Part shown: positions 24,701 to 32,863 of the stretch, in pieces
How positions within the stretch are numbered: position 1 is the first letter of the stretch
Layout: the number at the start of each line of letters is the position of its first letter
NCBI GenBank assembly: GCA_964511015.1
Contig: CAZEDX010000048.1
Span: forward strand, 1 to 34,667
Direction of reading: 5' to 3'
Source: FEN-1099 sp964511015
GTDB taxonomy: Bacteria > Lernaellota > Lernaellaia > Lernaellales > Lernaellaceae
DNA length: 34,667 nucleotides
The notes under the pieces: generated by a model
What the model saw: only the letters and a program-made list of their open reading frames with translations
Databases searched by the model: none
What the model was told of the DNA's origin: nothing
Made by a program: the position numbers and the translations under genes

Positions 24701-25072
24701 TCAGCCGGGCCGGTCGCCGTTGCGGTGGCGAGGCGGCTTCGGGCGAGCGAAATACCGGAACACCCAATCCAACCGGCCGCGCTTAATGAAGTACAAACCG
24801 GAGAACTTCATGACCTCGCGAATGCGCACGCGCATATCCGGACGGTAACAGTGGACCGGGCATTTCTTGCACGTTGGCTTCGGATCGTAAGGGCATTTTT
24901 CCAGCCGGGCCTGGCCGTAGGCCAGCAACTCGGCGCATTCGGCGCACAGGCGTTCGCCCGTCGGCGGGTGATGGTGTTCCTGGCAGTACACCTCGACGAA
25001 GCGGCGCAAGACCTTGAGCTCGGCGCGCTTTTGCGGCGCGAGGTCGGGCGTCGCTTCGTCGGGTTGCTTCAT
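24701..25072 (-). CDS. YgbA-family protein (nitrous-oxide/NO-stimulated promoter family)
   Basis: A 123-residue Cys-rich protein of the YgbA family, whose enterobacterial member is controlled by the NO sensor NsrR. Cysteines at 30, 43, 46, 60, 68, 71 and 75 give C-x2-C and C-x2-C-x3-C sets (LCAECAELLAYGQARLEKCP; PTCKKCPVHCYRPDMR), suggesting a metal or Fe-S site. The MKFSGLYFIKRG segment (88-99) is the usual family C-terminal part. It follows the DUF438 gene by 8 bases and is the last gene of the Rrf2 operon. The molecular function is unsettled; YgbA is linked to recovery from nitrosative stress. Cytosolic. Confidence 0.9.
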   Translation of the reverse strand: MKQPDEATPDLAPQKRAELKVLRRFVEVYCQEHHHPPTGERLCAECAELLAYGQARLEKCPYDPKPTCKKCPVHCYRPDMRVRIREVMKFSGLYFIKRGRLDWVFRYFARPKPPRHRNGDRPG

Positions 25073-25080
25073 GGCCGTTC

Positions 25081-26502
25081 CTAGTCGTTCCAGTCCAGCA
25101 ACCGCTGCTGACCGGTCAGCGCGCGAATGGCCGTCACGTCTTGCATCATTTCCAGTGTGCCGCGGTAGCGGCCTGCCGCATCGCGCAGGGCGAAGTAGCG
25201 AATGTGAATGAACTTGCCGCCCAGCTCGAGCCAGAACTCCGCCAGGTCCTTCTGGCCGGCGCGGAAGGCGTCGAGAATGCGCTGGACGGTGGCGACGCTC
25301 TTGGGCGGGTGGCAGTTCTGCACCTTGCGGCCGATCACGGCGGGGCTGCGCGGGAAGAGGCGGTCCTTGCCGTCGGAGTAGAAGCGCACCTCATCGTTTT
25401 CATCGACCAGCGAAATGTCCACCGGCAGAGTGGTCAGCATGAGGTTGAGCTGTTCGAGCGAAAGCAGGCCGGTGCGCAAATCAAGTTGGCCGCCGGCCGC
25501 CGAGGCGGTGACCGTGGCGCTCGCGCCGGGCCAGTCGCCCGCCGGCTGCACAAACGCGTAGCCGATTTCTCCCTCGCCGCGCCGCATCGTTTGCCATTCC
25601 TCCTCGCTCAGCGTGGACAGCGCCAGCGGGAAGAGGATCTTGTTTTCCTTGAACACCATTTCAGCGACATCACGTGCGAACTTGGGCGCGACTTCGCGCA
25701 GAACTGCCCGATCGCCGGCCGCCGCCGCGGCCCGCATCGCTTTGAGCAACGCGCGCAGTTCGTCGTGTAATGCCCACATGACCTTCGGCGGACCGCTGGC
25801 CCCGTGCTTCTCGAGAAACGGGAAGAGCTGGTACTCCTTGCGCAGGTAGTGCTTGTCGATCTGTGCCAGGTCGGCCAGGAACGCGGCGAGGTCGGTCAGG
25901 TCGGACGAGGCGTCAAGCGCATTGACGTGTGCGTTGAGTTCGTCGACCAGGCAGGTGATCTGCGCGTTTTCCGCCAGAAAGGTGTGCACCGGGTGGCCGG
26001 GTGGCACGTCGATCTCGTCGTTGTCGGCCAGTGCGTCTTTGAATACGCCGACGTGCACGTCGCACAGCCGCTGGATCTCGCTCACCGGCATGCCTTCGCG
26101 AATCAGCATCTCCTCCATTGCGGCGATTTCTGTCGGCGCGGCATCGCCCACCAGTTCGTCGAACCGCGCGCGCACCTGCTGTGGCGTCGCGCCCTGGTGC
26201 AACTCGGTGATGATGTCCTTCAGCGCGGCGATCTTGTCCGGCGGCGGTGCCGCGCCGCGATCGACTTCAGCCGTCTCGCCTGTGTGCGCCCGGATCTGCG
26301 CGGCCAGATCGGTCAGCAGCTGGTCGACCGGCAGGTGGCCGATGTCCGCGATCTTGCGCAGCGTGGCGACGCGCCCGATCGTCAGGCGCATGGCTTTGTT
26401 TTTCAGAATCTCGAAATGCGGATGGTAGCCCGCCAAATAATCGAGAAGGAACGGATAGGCAGCGAGCAACTTCGGCAGTCTGGTTTGGGGACTTAGTTTC
26501 AT
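25081..26502 (-). CDS. DUF1858-DUF438-hemerythrin-PAS protein, putative NO/O2 response
   Basis: About 473 residues. DUF1858 occupies about 1-75 (LPKLLAAYPFLLDYLAGYHP). DUF438 follows at about 85-155 (GATPQQVRARFDELVG; AMEEMLIREGMPVSEIQRLC). A hemerythrin-like bundle spans about 160-325; its metal ligands are visible in HPVHTFLAEN, DKHYLRKEYQLFPFLEKHG, the His of MWALHDELRALL, and the Glu of FKENKILFP. The C-terminal PAS (about 350-465) contains CHPPKSVATVQRILDAF. Family members with this order are associated with NO or oxygen sensing and repair through di-iron sites. ATG 26502 is preferred to the TTG at 26505, because GAGGTG lies four bases before the ATG. It is co-transcribed with the cupin gene upstream and YgbA downstream. 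Confidence 0.88.
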   Translation of the reverse strand: MKLSPQTRLPKLLAAYPFLLDYLAGYHPHFEILKNKAMRLTIGRVATLRKIADIGHLPVDQLLTDLAAQIRAHTGETAEVDRGAAPPPDKIAALKDIITELHQGATPQQVRARFDELVGDAAPTEIAAMEEMLIREGMPVSEIQRLCDVHVGVFKDALADNDEIDVPPGHPVHTFLAENAQITCLVDELNAHVNALDASSDLTDLAAFLADLAQIDKHYLRKEYQLFPFLEKHGASGPPKVMWALHDELRALLKAMRAAAAAGDRAVLREVAPKFARDVAEMVFKENKILFPLALSTLSEEEWQTMRRGEGEIGYAFVQPAGDWPGASATVTASAAGGQLDLRTGLLSLEQLNLMLTTLPVDISLVDENDEVRFYSDGKDRLFPRSPAVIGRKVQNCHPPKSVATVQRILDAFRAGQKDLAEFWLELGGKFIHIRYFALRDAAGRYRGTLEMMQDVTAIRALTGQQRLLDWND

Positions 26503-26553
26503 CAATCACCTCGTTTTTTTTCTTGCGGCGTCAATCGCCGCGCTGGGTTTCGG

Positions 26554-26919
26554 TCAGCTCTGGCTGGCGGACTGCGGCTCGCGAATCATGGTCAACATCA
26601 TTTTGAAGCGTTGGTCGGCCTGCACGGAGTGCGGCACACCCGAGGGCAGCAACACCAGTTGGCCGGCCGCGACTTCGACGGTGGCCCCGCCGATCGACCA
26701 TCGCGACGTGCCATCGACGATCTGCACCAGCGCGGAGAACGGTGCGGTATGCTCGCTCAGTCCTTGGCCGGCGTCGAAAGCAAAAAGTGTGACCGTGCCG
26801 GCATCCTTGTTCAGTAGCGTTTTGCTCACCACGCCGCCGGCGACATAAGCGATGTAGTCGGACAGCGAAACGGCGAGGGCGGGGGGCAGCGAACCGGGCT
26901 GAATGGGCGGGCGAGTCAT
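26554..26919 (-). CDS. Small cupin-domain protein
   Basis: A 121-residue single cupin. The first cupin motif region is GLSEHTAPFSALVQIVDGTS, with a single His where the classical motif has two. The second motif is GQLVLLPSGVPHSV with its conserved His. Such small cupins often bind one metal ion. It lies between the Rrf2 regulator (24-base gap) and the DUF438 gene (51-base gap). The substrate is unknown; similar cupins occur beside Rrf2/NO-response genes, so a stress or metal-sensing role is inferred. The ATG start at 26919 is internal to the operon. Confidence 0.85.
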   Translation of the reverse strand: MTRPPIQPGSLPPALAVSLSDYIAYVAGGVVSKTLLNKDAGTVTLFAFDAGQGLSEHTAPFSALVQIVDGTSRWSIGGATVEVAAGQLVLLPSGVPHSVQADQRFKMMLTMIREPQSASQS

Positions 26920-26943
26920 GATGACGCCTTTCGTTTTCCGGGC

Positions 26944-27330
26944 TCAGAGCATGTCGGCGATGACCGACTTCTCGAGCAGTTGATCCAAACCCTGTTGCGC
27001 CTTGGCCCACTTCTTGTGCATGCGGCAGCCGCCATTGCAGTCGGGTTGCCCCAGCAGGCACTGCCGGTAGCTGTCGAGATTCATGAACAGCCGCACCACA
27101 TCGAGCAGGCGAATCGTGTGTGGGTCGCGCGACAACACGAAGCCGCCGCCGGTGCCGCGCACGGAATCCACCAGGCCTTCCTGGACCAGGCGGTTGAGGA
27201 TCTTGGACAGGAAGTTCTTCGGCACGCGCATTTCCTGGGCGATGGTCTGCGAGAGCACCGGCTTTTCGCGGCCGTTGCGGCCCAGGTAGGCCATCGCGCG
27301 CAGGGCGTACATTGCGGTTTGGGACAGCAT
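26944..27330 (-). CDS. Rrf2-family Fe-S transcriptional regulator (NsrR-like)
   Basis: A 128-residue regulator. The winged helix-turn-helix spans about 1-75 (TAMYALRAMAYLGRNG; PVLSQTIAQEMRVPKNFLSK; GTGGGFVLSRDP). Three Cys at 91, 98 and 102 (CLLGQPDCNGGCRMHKKW) are placed to bind an iron-sulfur cluster, with spacing X6 and X3. This is close to, but not the same as, the NsrR and IscR spacings. ATG 27330 is the start; the frame extends to 27390, but that stretch is the promoter. It heads the cupin, DUF438 and YgbA operon and may repress it until NO damages the cluster. The regulon is inferred. Confidence 0.92.
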   Translation of the reverse strand: MLSQTAMYALRAMAYLGRNGREKPVLSQTIAQEMRVPKNFLSKILNRLVQEGLVDSVRGTGGGFVLSRDPHTIRLLDVVRLFMNLDSYRQCLLGQPDCNGGCRMHKKWAKAQQGLDQLLEKSVIADML

Positions 27331-27361
27331 CGTGATCGAACCTCGTTTCTCTCTGGGCCGG

Positions 27362-27390
27362 AGTGTAAGACTGCTACATCTGTTTGTCAA
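27362..27390 (-). promoter_or_regulatory. Strong sigma70-type promoter of the Rrf2/DUF438/YgbA operon
   Basis: On the minus strand, perfect TTGACA (27390-27385), a 17-base spacer and TACACT (27367-27362). The promoter lies inside the longest open frame of the Rrf2 gene, which decides for the inner start at 27330. Confidence 0.7.
27364..27378. promoter_or_regulatory. Candidate Rrf2 operator overlapping the -10 element
   Basis: TGTA-N7-TACA, a perfect dyad that overlaps the -10 hexamer and part of the spacer. A repressor bound here would block the promoter. Rrf2 regulators bind dyads of this size, but the exact sequence does not match the NsrR consensus I know. Confidence 0.4.
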
Positions 27391-27474
27391 CTACTTTTTC
27401 CTCGCCCACCCGCCCTTGCGCGCGGCGGCCAGCTTCTGCCAAGATCGGCGCCGCCCAATCGCCGGGAGAACCGC

Positions 27475-28167
27475 GTGACAATCGAAGCTGTCCTGTTCGA
27501 CTTCAACGGTGTCATCATCGACGACGAACCGCTGCACCTCGAGGCGTTTCGCGACATCCTCACGCCCCGGGGTATCACCTTCACCGACGAGGAATACTAC
27601 GGCCCGCTGCTGGGCATTCCCGACAGCGAATTCATGCGCCGGTTGCTGCTGCTGCGCGGCCGCGCGATGGACGAGGCGGAACTGGCGCAGGTGTTGGCGG
27701 CGAAGGGTGCGCGCTACCTGCAACTGCTGGGCGAGCGCAACGTCGACTTGCCGGGCTTGCGCGACTGCGTGGCCGACTTCGCGGCGCACGTACCGCTCGG
27801 TGTGGTCAGCGGCGCGCGGCGGCCGGAGATCGAGCTTCATCTGGAGCGGCTGGGCCTCGCCGGGTATTTCCGCATGGTGCTGGCCGCCGGCGAATACCCG
27901 CGCACCAAGCCCGACCCGGCTCCGTTCGCCATGGGCCTGGCGCAGCTCGCTGCGGCGGTCGGGCGGCCGCTGGCTCCGGCGCGGACGGTGGCGATCGAAG
28001 ACTCGCCCCACGGCGTGACCAGCGGTCGGGCCGCCGGCCTGCCGGTGCTCGGCTTTACCGCGCGCATTCCGGCCGCGGCGTTATCGGGCTGCTTCGGTTT
28101 TGTGAACGACTACCGCGGCTTCACCTTTGCGGCGCTCGAGCGCCTGCTGGCGGACGCGGGCGGGTGA
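27475..28167 (+). CDS. HAD-superfamily hydrolase (beta-phosphoglucomutase-like) with D-x-N motif
   Basis: A 230-residue HAD enzyme with a helical cap (about residues 17-85). Motif I is LFDFNGVII: Asp9 is the nucleophile, but the usual second Asp (acid/base) is Asn11. Motif II is Ser112 (VVSGARR), motif III Lys145 (TKPDP) and motif IV Glu175-Asp176 (IEDSPHG). The rest matches phosphoglycolate/phosphoglucomutase-type phosphatases. The D-F-N-G form also occurs in a recognised clade, so it need not be inactive; the substrate is unknown. GTG 27475 is preceded by GGGAGA. The gene diverges from the Rrf2 operon and ends 7 bases before the converging lipoprotein gene. Confidence 0.85.
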   Translation: MTIEAVLFDFNGVIIDDEPLHLEAFRDILTPRGITFTDEEYYGPLLGIPDSEFMRRLLLLRGRAMDEAELAQVLAAKGARYLQLLGERNVDLPGLRDCVADFAAHVPLGVVSGARRPEIELHLERLGLAGYFRMVLAAGEYPRTKPDPAPFAMGLAQLAAAVGRPLAPARTVAIEDSPHGVTSGRAAGLPVLGFTARIPAAALSGCFGFVNDYRGFTFAALERLLADAGG

Positions 28168-28174
28168 GGCGGGG

Positions 28175-29065
28175 CTACTCCGCGGTCGTGATCTGCATCT
28201 CGCCGTCCACCACGTCGACCTGAATCGTGCCGTTTTCGTCCGTACGATAGAGCGTCAAGCCGGTGGCCAGATAGGCGGTAACGGTTTCATCCGCCGGGTA
28301 CTCGGCGTCGTTGGCGCCCACGCTGAGGATGCCGACGGTCGCAGTCAGCGCGTTGACGAACTCGGCCGAGAACGGCGCCGAGCCGTGGTCGGGGATCTGC
28401 ACCAGCGGCGCGGCGAGCTGTGCGGCGTAGTCGTCGACCACGGTCTGTTGGGCGCTTTGTTCGATGTCGGCGGTGAGCAGCACCCGAAAGCCGTCGTAGG
28501 CGAGCACCTGCACCAGACTGTTGTTGTTGCTGTCGTCAGCGCCGATGTTGCCATGCAGCGTGCCGATCGCCAGGTCGCCGAGCTGATCGATGTCGCCTTC
28601 CCGCTTGACCACCACCGTGCCGTCCCACTCGGCGAGTGCCGCGGCGAAGATCAGATAGCCTTCGTCGGTGGCGCTGGTTTCGCCGTTGGTCCAGACCGCG
28701 CCCACGTCCACGCAGTCGAAGACCTCGGCCAGGCCGCCGGCGTGGTCGCCGTGCGGGTGGGTCAGTTCCATCACGTCGAGGTGGTCAATGCCGCGCGCTT
28801 CCAGATCGGGGCAGATGACATCCACGCCGTCGCCGACGTTGCCGCCGTCGATCAGCGCGACAAACGGCCCCGGCGCGATCACCAGCGTCGCCAGGCCCAG
28901 GCCGACGTCATAGAACACCAACTGCAGATGATCGACGGTGATGTCGTCGTCGCCGGCATCGTCGTCGGTGTCCTCGACGTAGGGTCGTTCGTGGTTGATG
29001 TCCCCCGCGCAGGCGGTGGCCAGCACCGCGGCCAACGCGACGATCCACGGCAACGCACGCAACAT
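28175..29065 (-). CDS. ComEC-like metallo-beta-lactamase-fold lipoprotein
   Basis: About 296 residues. The N-terminus is a hydrophobic signal (ALPWIVALAAVLATAC) with Cys19 in an atypical lipobox, so a lipoprotein is likely. A short acidic linker (DTDDDAGDDD, 32-41) leads to the MBL domain. The catalytic motif HPHGDHAGG is at 103-111, with DGG earlier and later segments LLTADIEQS and LVQIPDHGS, as in the ComEC/Rec2 hydrolase domain. The transmembrane ComEC parts are absent. It should hydrolyse a phosphate ester or DNA on the outer side. ATG 29065 has GAGGAG seven bases before it; a longer frame to 29149 would cover the end of the next gene. Confidence 0.82.
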   Translation of the reverse strand: MLRALPWIVALAAVLATACAGDINHERPYVEDTDDDAGDDDITVDHLQLVFYDVGLGLATLVIAPGPFVALIDGGNVGDGVDVICPDLEARGIDHLDVMELTHPHGDHAGGLAEVFDCVDVGAVWTNGETSATDEGYLIFAAALAEWDGTVVVKREGDIDQLGDLAIGTLHGNIGADDSNNNSLVQVLAYDGFRVLLTADIEQSAQQTVVDDYAAQLAAPLVQIPDHGSAPFSAEFVNALTATVGILSVGANDAEYPADETVTAYLATGLTLYRTDENGTIQVDVVDGEMQITTAE

Positions 29066-29136
29066 TTGGCAACTCCTCACGCTCATCGAACGTTCATCGG
29101 CGCATCCGGCCGATTCGATGAGCGAAAAACCGCTCG

Positions 29137-30576
29137 CTAACAGCCGCACCCGCTGTCGTCGTCGTCCCCGCCGGACGACGCATCGTCATCGTCACCGCCG
29201 TCGTCGTCGTCATCGTCGGTCGTGTCGTCATCGATCGGGGCGGCGGAGAAGACGACTTTGGCTTCGACATTAAGTTCCGTGTTCGTCGGGTTGGCGAACA
29301 CCAGAATCGCCGTCGAGAAGTCGGACAAGTAGATCGTCAGGTTCGGCCAGTCCGACGAAGACACGCTGCGGCGTTCCACCACGACTTCTTCGCCGATGCC
29401 GATCGCGCCGACCTGCAGGCTGTCCGCCTCGTATTCCGGCAACTGCACGTCCACCCGGTTCGCGGAGTCGAGATCGAAACGGTAGGCCAGCATCGCGCCG
29501 GCCGGCACGTCCAAGGTCAACGTCTGCACCTCGAAGCCCGGTTCGGTTTCGGCGGTCCAGTTCAGTTCGCCGACATCCAGCAGGTCGAAGCGGAAGGGGT
29601 TGTCGCCGCCTTTGGCGTCCCAGAAATAGTCGGCCGCGGTGGCGGTGGTCAGGTCGCCGAAGAAGACCTCGAAGCTGTCGCCCAGGCCCAGGCTCTGCAA
29701 CTGCGCCTCGATGCTCGTTACGCCGTGCGCGGTGTCGGTGGAGATCGCCTGCAACAGGTCGATGCCGCCCACCTCGTAGAAGTAGGTGCCCATCAGCAGC
29801 GCGGCGCCGTAGTGCACGGTCATGCCGTCATCCCAGAACGTGGTCGACGGGTTCTGCACGAAGTCGTTGAGCCAGTCGGTGTCGATGTTGTAACCGACCA
29901 CCACCATCGCCGCCTCGGCCAGCGCTTCCTGCAACCACAGTTCTTCGAGGTCGTCCTCGAAGTTCTGGATCATGTGATTGAGTTCGTGCGCGGTGATGCC
30001 CAGCATGTAGTCGCCGCCCGGATCGGAGTTGACCGCGTCCAGGTGCAACATGTCCATGTGGTTGCTGCCGGGCGATTCGGTCAGGTCGAGCGAGCGGAAG
30101 AAGCCGTCGAAACACTGGCCGTTGAAGCAGCCCATGTTGTAGTACAGCAGCACCGCGCCCGGCCAACCGTCGACGTCGAGCAGCCCCCCGAACAGGTTGG
30201 TTTCGATGTCGTAAATGCCCTCGGTGGGGTCGATGCTTTGCGGCGGCGTCGCCGTGTCCCACGCGGTGAGAATGGCATCCACGTCAGCCTTATTCATCGC
30301 CACGCCCCACTGCTCGTCTTCGACAAACACATAACCGTTGTCGCTGACGCCGCGGCAGGTCGCTGAAATGTCCTTCTCGCCCGGAGGCATCTGGCTCATG
30401 TCCCACACGTGGAAGGTGCGGACTTCGTCCACGGTCGGCGCGGGGTCCAGCGGTTCCCGCCATACGGGCGCGCCGCCCTGCAGATAGGGACGCAGTATTT
30501 CGGTGTCCGGACGGGTGGCCATAGCCAGGCCCGGCAACGTCAGCACGATGAGCAGCACCAGCAACGCTTTTTTCAT
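29137..30576 (-). CDS. Secreted zinc metallopeptidase-like protein with Asp-rich GCGC tail
   Basis: A 479-residue protein with a clear Sec signal (MKKALLVLLIVLTLPGLAMA, cut after residue 20). The metal motif is HELNH (197-201) followed by the downstream Glu in WLQEALAE (Glu217), a gluzincin layout. A large beta-rich C-terminal part follows. The last 30 residues are Asp-rich, with DDDTTDDDDDDGGDDDD, and the protein ends SGCGC. The Asp run and terminal Cys pairs may be a cell-surface tether or a sorting signal; no hydrophobic helix follows, unlike MYXO-CTERM. The ATG 30576 start has AGAGG nearby. It lies 71 bases upstream of the MBL lipoprotein gene on the same strand. Confidence 0.8.
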   Translation of the reverse strand: MKKALLVLLIVLTLPGLAMATRPDTEILRPYLQGGAPVWREPLDPAPTVDEVRTFHVWDMSQMPPGEKDISATCRGVSDNGYVFVEDEQWGVAMNKADVDAILTAWDTATPPQSIDPTEGIYDIETNLFGGLLDVDGWPGAVLLYYNMGCFNGQCFDGFFRSLDLTESPGSNHMDMLHLDAVNSDPGGDYMLGITAHELNHMIQNFEDDLEELWLQEALAEAAMVVVGYNIDTDWLNDFVQNPSTTFWDDGMTVHYGAALLMGTYFYEVGGIDLLQAISTDTAHGVTSIEAQLQSLGLGDSFEVFFGDLTTATAADYFWDAKGGDNPFRFDLLDVGELNWTAETEPGFEVQTLTLDVPAGAMLAYRFDLDSANRVDVQLPEYEADSLQVGAIGIGEEVVVERRSVSSSDWPNLTIYLSDFSTAILVFANPTNTELNVEAKVVFSAAPIDDDTTDDDDDDGGDDDDASSGGDDDDSGCGC

Positions 30577-31055
30577 CGACCTCTCCCAACCTCTGCCGCC
30601 GCACCAAACGGCGGCAACTCGCGACATGATAGCCATGACAAAGGTTCATGGCGAGGGGCGGGGGAGGAGAGGGAAGAGAGGAAGAACATAATCGTGGCAC
30701 AACACGCCGTGCCCCTTCTACCACATGCGGCTCATCCACCCTCGGCTGTGTCTTCTTCCGGATCGATGCTCGGCTTCCACTAGCCCGGAAAACGGGCGGC
30801 GGATCTTAGCTCGGCGTTGAAAACGCTGGGATGGCACGCGGGTGTCGGTTCACCAGAGGGGCCGCGCCGCGCCACGAAGTAGCCTTGACGGAGTCGAAGC
30901 GCGGAGCCTCGCCGGAGGCGGGCCTTGGCGACCGCCAAGCCGCGGCCCCGGGGTTCTCAGCTTGCCGCCCTCGCCCGAAATGACCCGTCATCCACCAGCT
31001 CATGCTGGTAGATAGCATCTCCGATGTTAATATCCTAAATACGTAAAATAGACAC
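30577..31055. other. 479-bp intergenic region with hairpins, no gene seen
   Basis: The region lies between two minus-strand genes. It contains the hairpin GCCCG-GAAAA-CGGGC (30783-30797), the inverted-repeat unit described separately (30858-30949), and ACCAGC-TCAT-GCTGGT (30994-31009). The stretch 30650-30690 is very purine-rich. The hairpins can form on either strand, but none is followed by a T-run. I find no supported coding sequence. Confidence 0.55.
30858..30949. repeat. Palindrome-bounded 92-bp unit with internal hairpins
   Basis: Perfect 9-bp inverted repeats GGGGCCGCG (30858-30866) and CGCGGCCCC (30941-30949) enclose two more hairpins: GCCTC-GCCG-GAGGC (30906-30919) and CTTGGCG-AC-CGCCAAG (30924-30939). 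The cloverleaf-like layout could be a REP/MITE-type element or a small RNA. Confidence 0.45.
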
Positions 31056-32831
31056 TCACCCCTTGGCGTCTTCCGGCCCATCCTCGTCATCGGGTGGCGT
31101 CGCTTTCGGCGGCGGTTCGTTTTTCTTTTTCTCTTCCTTCTCCGCTTCACGCTTTTCCGCCGGCCGGTCGCTCGCCCGCCGTTGGGGCAGCGGCGGTGGC
31201 GCCGCCGGGTCGATCTCTTCTTCTTCCGCCTCCACCGGCCCGCCGCCGCGCCGCAGCCGCCAGTGGAAGATCCACGCCGCCGCGAACGGCGCCGCTCCGC
31301 ACACCAGCAGGATCGGCAGGAACAACGGCAGCCGCCGCACCCCCGGCCACAGGCGCGCGGCCAGCGTACTCGGCGAGGTCGCCGCCCAACCGGTCATGTA
31401 CTCCAGCGGCAGGAACGCCGCTTCGCGTTTCCCCGGCGGCAGTACGGTGCCAAGCGGACTGTGCCGGATCGTCTTCGCGGCCGCCGGCGGCGTCGTCTCG
31501 ACGGGCGTGGGCGCGCGGTTGCATGCCACGTCGTACGCCGCGTTCGCCAGCGACATCGCCGCGGCCAACAAGAAGCCCACCAGCAGCACCGCGCGGATTA
31601 TGCCGACGCGCAAACTGAGCAGGTGGTATTCGATGAAGAAGCCGAGTCCCATCAACCACGCGGTCCAGAACGGCAGCGTGTCGCCCGCGTCGTAGCCCGA
31701 CGGCGGCACGAACGGCCGCGCCAGCGCGCGCATCGCCAGCGCGATGAAGAAGGCCACGAGCAGTAGGCGCATCGGTCCGCCCGCATCGTTGTCGGACAGC
31801 AGCGCCCAGATGCCGAGCGCGCCGACAATCAGCAGCGGGCACCACACCACCGCGCCGAAGAAAACCACGTCCCGCAGCGAGGCCGGCAGTTCGCGCGCCA
31901 TCGCCATCGCGACGGGCATCGGGCCGTCGGAGAAGAGCCAGAACTTGGCGCCGTTCAGCAGGTAGCGCCACGTGGAGTCGGACACCGCGGCATGCTGCCA
32001 GTAATTGCGCAGCAGATGGGCCCACAGCGGCGAGCCGTCGGTGGCATTCAGCCAACCGCCCCACGCCACCTGGTTGTACCAAACGAACAGCAACGCGAAG
32101 CTCGAGAACGGCAGCAGAAACGCCAGTGCGTAACCCGGCCGGCCGAACACCCGCCGCACGTATGCCAAAGCCCACAACATGAACAACGGCAGCACGACCA
32201 GTTGCTCGTCGGAAAGCAGCAGCGACAGACCCAGTCCGGCGCCCAACCAGAAGCGCGGCGCGACGCGCGGATCGCGTTGGGCGATACGCAGCAGCGCATA
32301 CAGCATCAGCGTGATCGCCAGCAGGCCGAATGCCGGCGCCGCCAGCCGCGTGCCATAGGGCCAGAACGGACTGGCCACCGCCAACAGCACGCACAACACG
32401 AACGCCGAACGCGTGCGCAGGCCTAGTCCGTAACCGCAGAGACCCAGCATCACCAAGGCCGCCGCCGTGGCCCCCACCGTCGCCAGCGAAGTGATCTGCG
32501 CGGTGAGCCCGGTGGGTTGTGCGGGGTCGTCGTCAATTAGCGCGCCGATCACGCGCCCGGCGAGGTAGAACGGCAGCGCGCACACGGCCACGCCGGGGCG
32601 TTGACGCGGCACATTTTCAGTCGTCGTTAGTGTCGTTTCTGACGATGTCGCGGAGGGAGTCAACCGTACGGTTAATTGCGCCAGCGCGCGCGTCTGCGCA
32701 TAGATCTCGCGCTCGGCCGCCGTGTGCAGGCCGCTGACTCCGGCCGCGAGCCAAACGGCGATCGCGAACCACAACAAATAGTGTCGCCAGGGGATCTTCA
32801 ACAGCACGCACGGTAGCACGAATCGAGGCAA
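31056..32831 (-). CDS. Multi-pass membrane protein, GT-C glycosyltransferase-like
   Basis: About 591 residues with roughly eleven hydrophobic segments. The segments LLSDEQLVVLPLFMLWALAY and LLFVWYNQVAWGGWLNATDG resemble the later helices and WYN..W.G loop of GT-C lipid-sugar-dependent glycosyltransferases. The first outer loop (GLHTAAEREIYAQTRALAQL) would be the catalytic one, but I see no acidic pair in the usual place. The C-terminal 70 residues are charged (KREAEKEEKKKNEPPP) and cytosolic. The start is uncertain: TTG 32831 lies just after the upstream gene's stop; GTG 32819 and 32807 are alternatives. The frame extending to 33098 lies inside the next gene and is rejected. Confidence 0.6.
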   Translation of the reverse strand: MPRFVLPCVLLKIPWRHYLLWFAIAVWLAAGVSGLHTAAEREIYAQTRALAQLTVRLTPSATSSETTLTTTENVPRQRPGVAVCALPFYLAGRVIGALIDDDPAQPTGLTAQITSLATVGATAAALVMLGLCGYGLGLRTRSAFVLCVLLAVASPFWPYGTRLAAPAFGLLAITLMLYALLRIAQRDPRVAPRFWLGAGLGLSLLLSDEQLVVLPLFMLWALAYVRRVFGRPGYALAFLLPFSSFALLFVWYNQVAWGGWLNATDGSPLWAHLLRNYWQHAAVSDSTWRYLLNGAKFWLFSDGPMPVAMAMARELPASLRDVVFFGAVVWCPLLIVGALGIWALLSDNDAGGPMRLLLVAFFIALAMRALARPFVPPSGYDAGDTLPFWTAWLMGLGFFIEYHLLSLRVGIIRAVLLVGFLLAAAMSLANAAYDVACNRAPTPVETTPPAAAKTIRHSPLGTVLPPGKREAAFLPLEYMTGWAATSPSTLAARLWPGVRRLPLFLPILLVCGAAPFAAAWIFHWRLRRGGGPVEAEEEEIDPAAPPPLPQRRASDRPAEKREAEKEEKKKNEPPPKATPPDDEDGPEDAKG

Positions 32832-32863
32832 GGCGATAGTTTCCGCGCGCGGAAAAACGCCGG

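Noticed and set aside
27331..27390. Twenty-residue N-terminal extension of the Rrf2 regulator
   Set aside because: It overlaps the promoter's -35 and -10, and MLSQTAMYALRAM is the normal Rrf2 start.
26980..27474. Upstream extension of the HAD hydrolase frame
   Set aside because: It runs antisense to the Rrf2 gene; the HAD fold starts at GTG 27475 with its own ribosome site.
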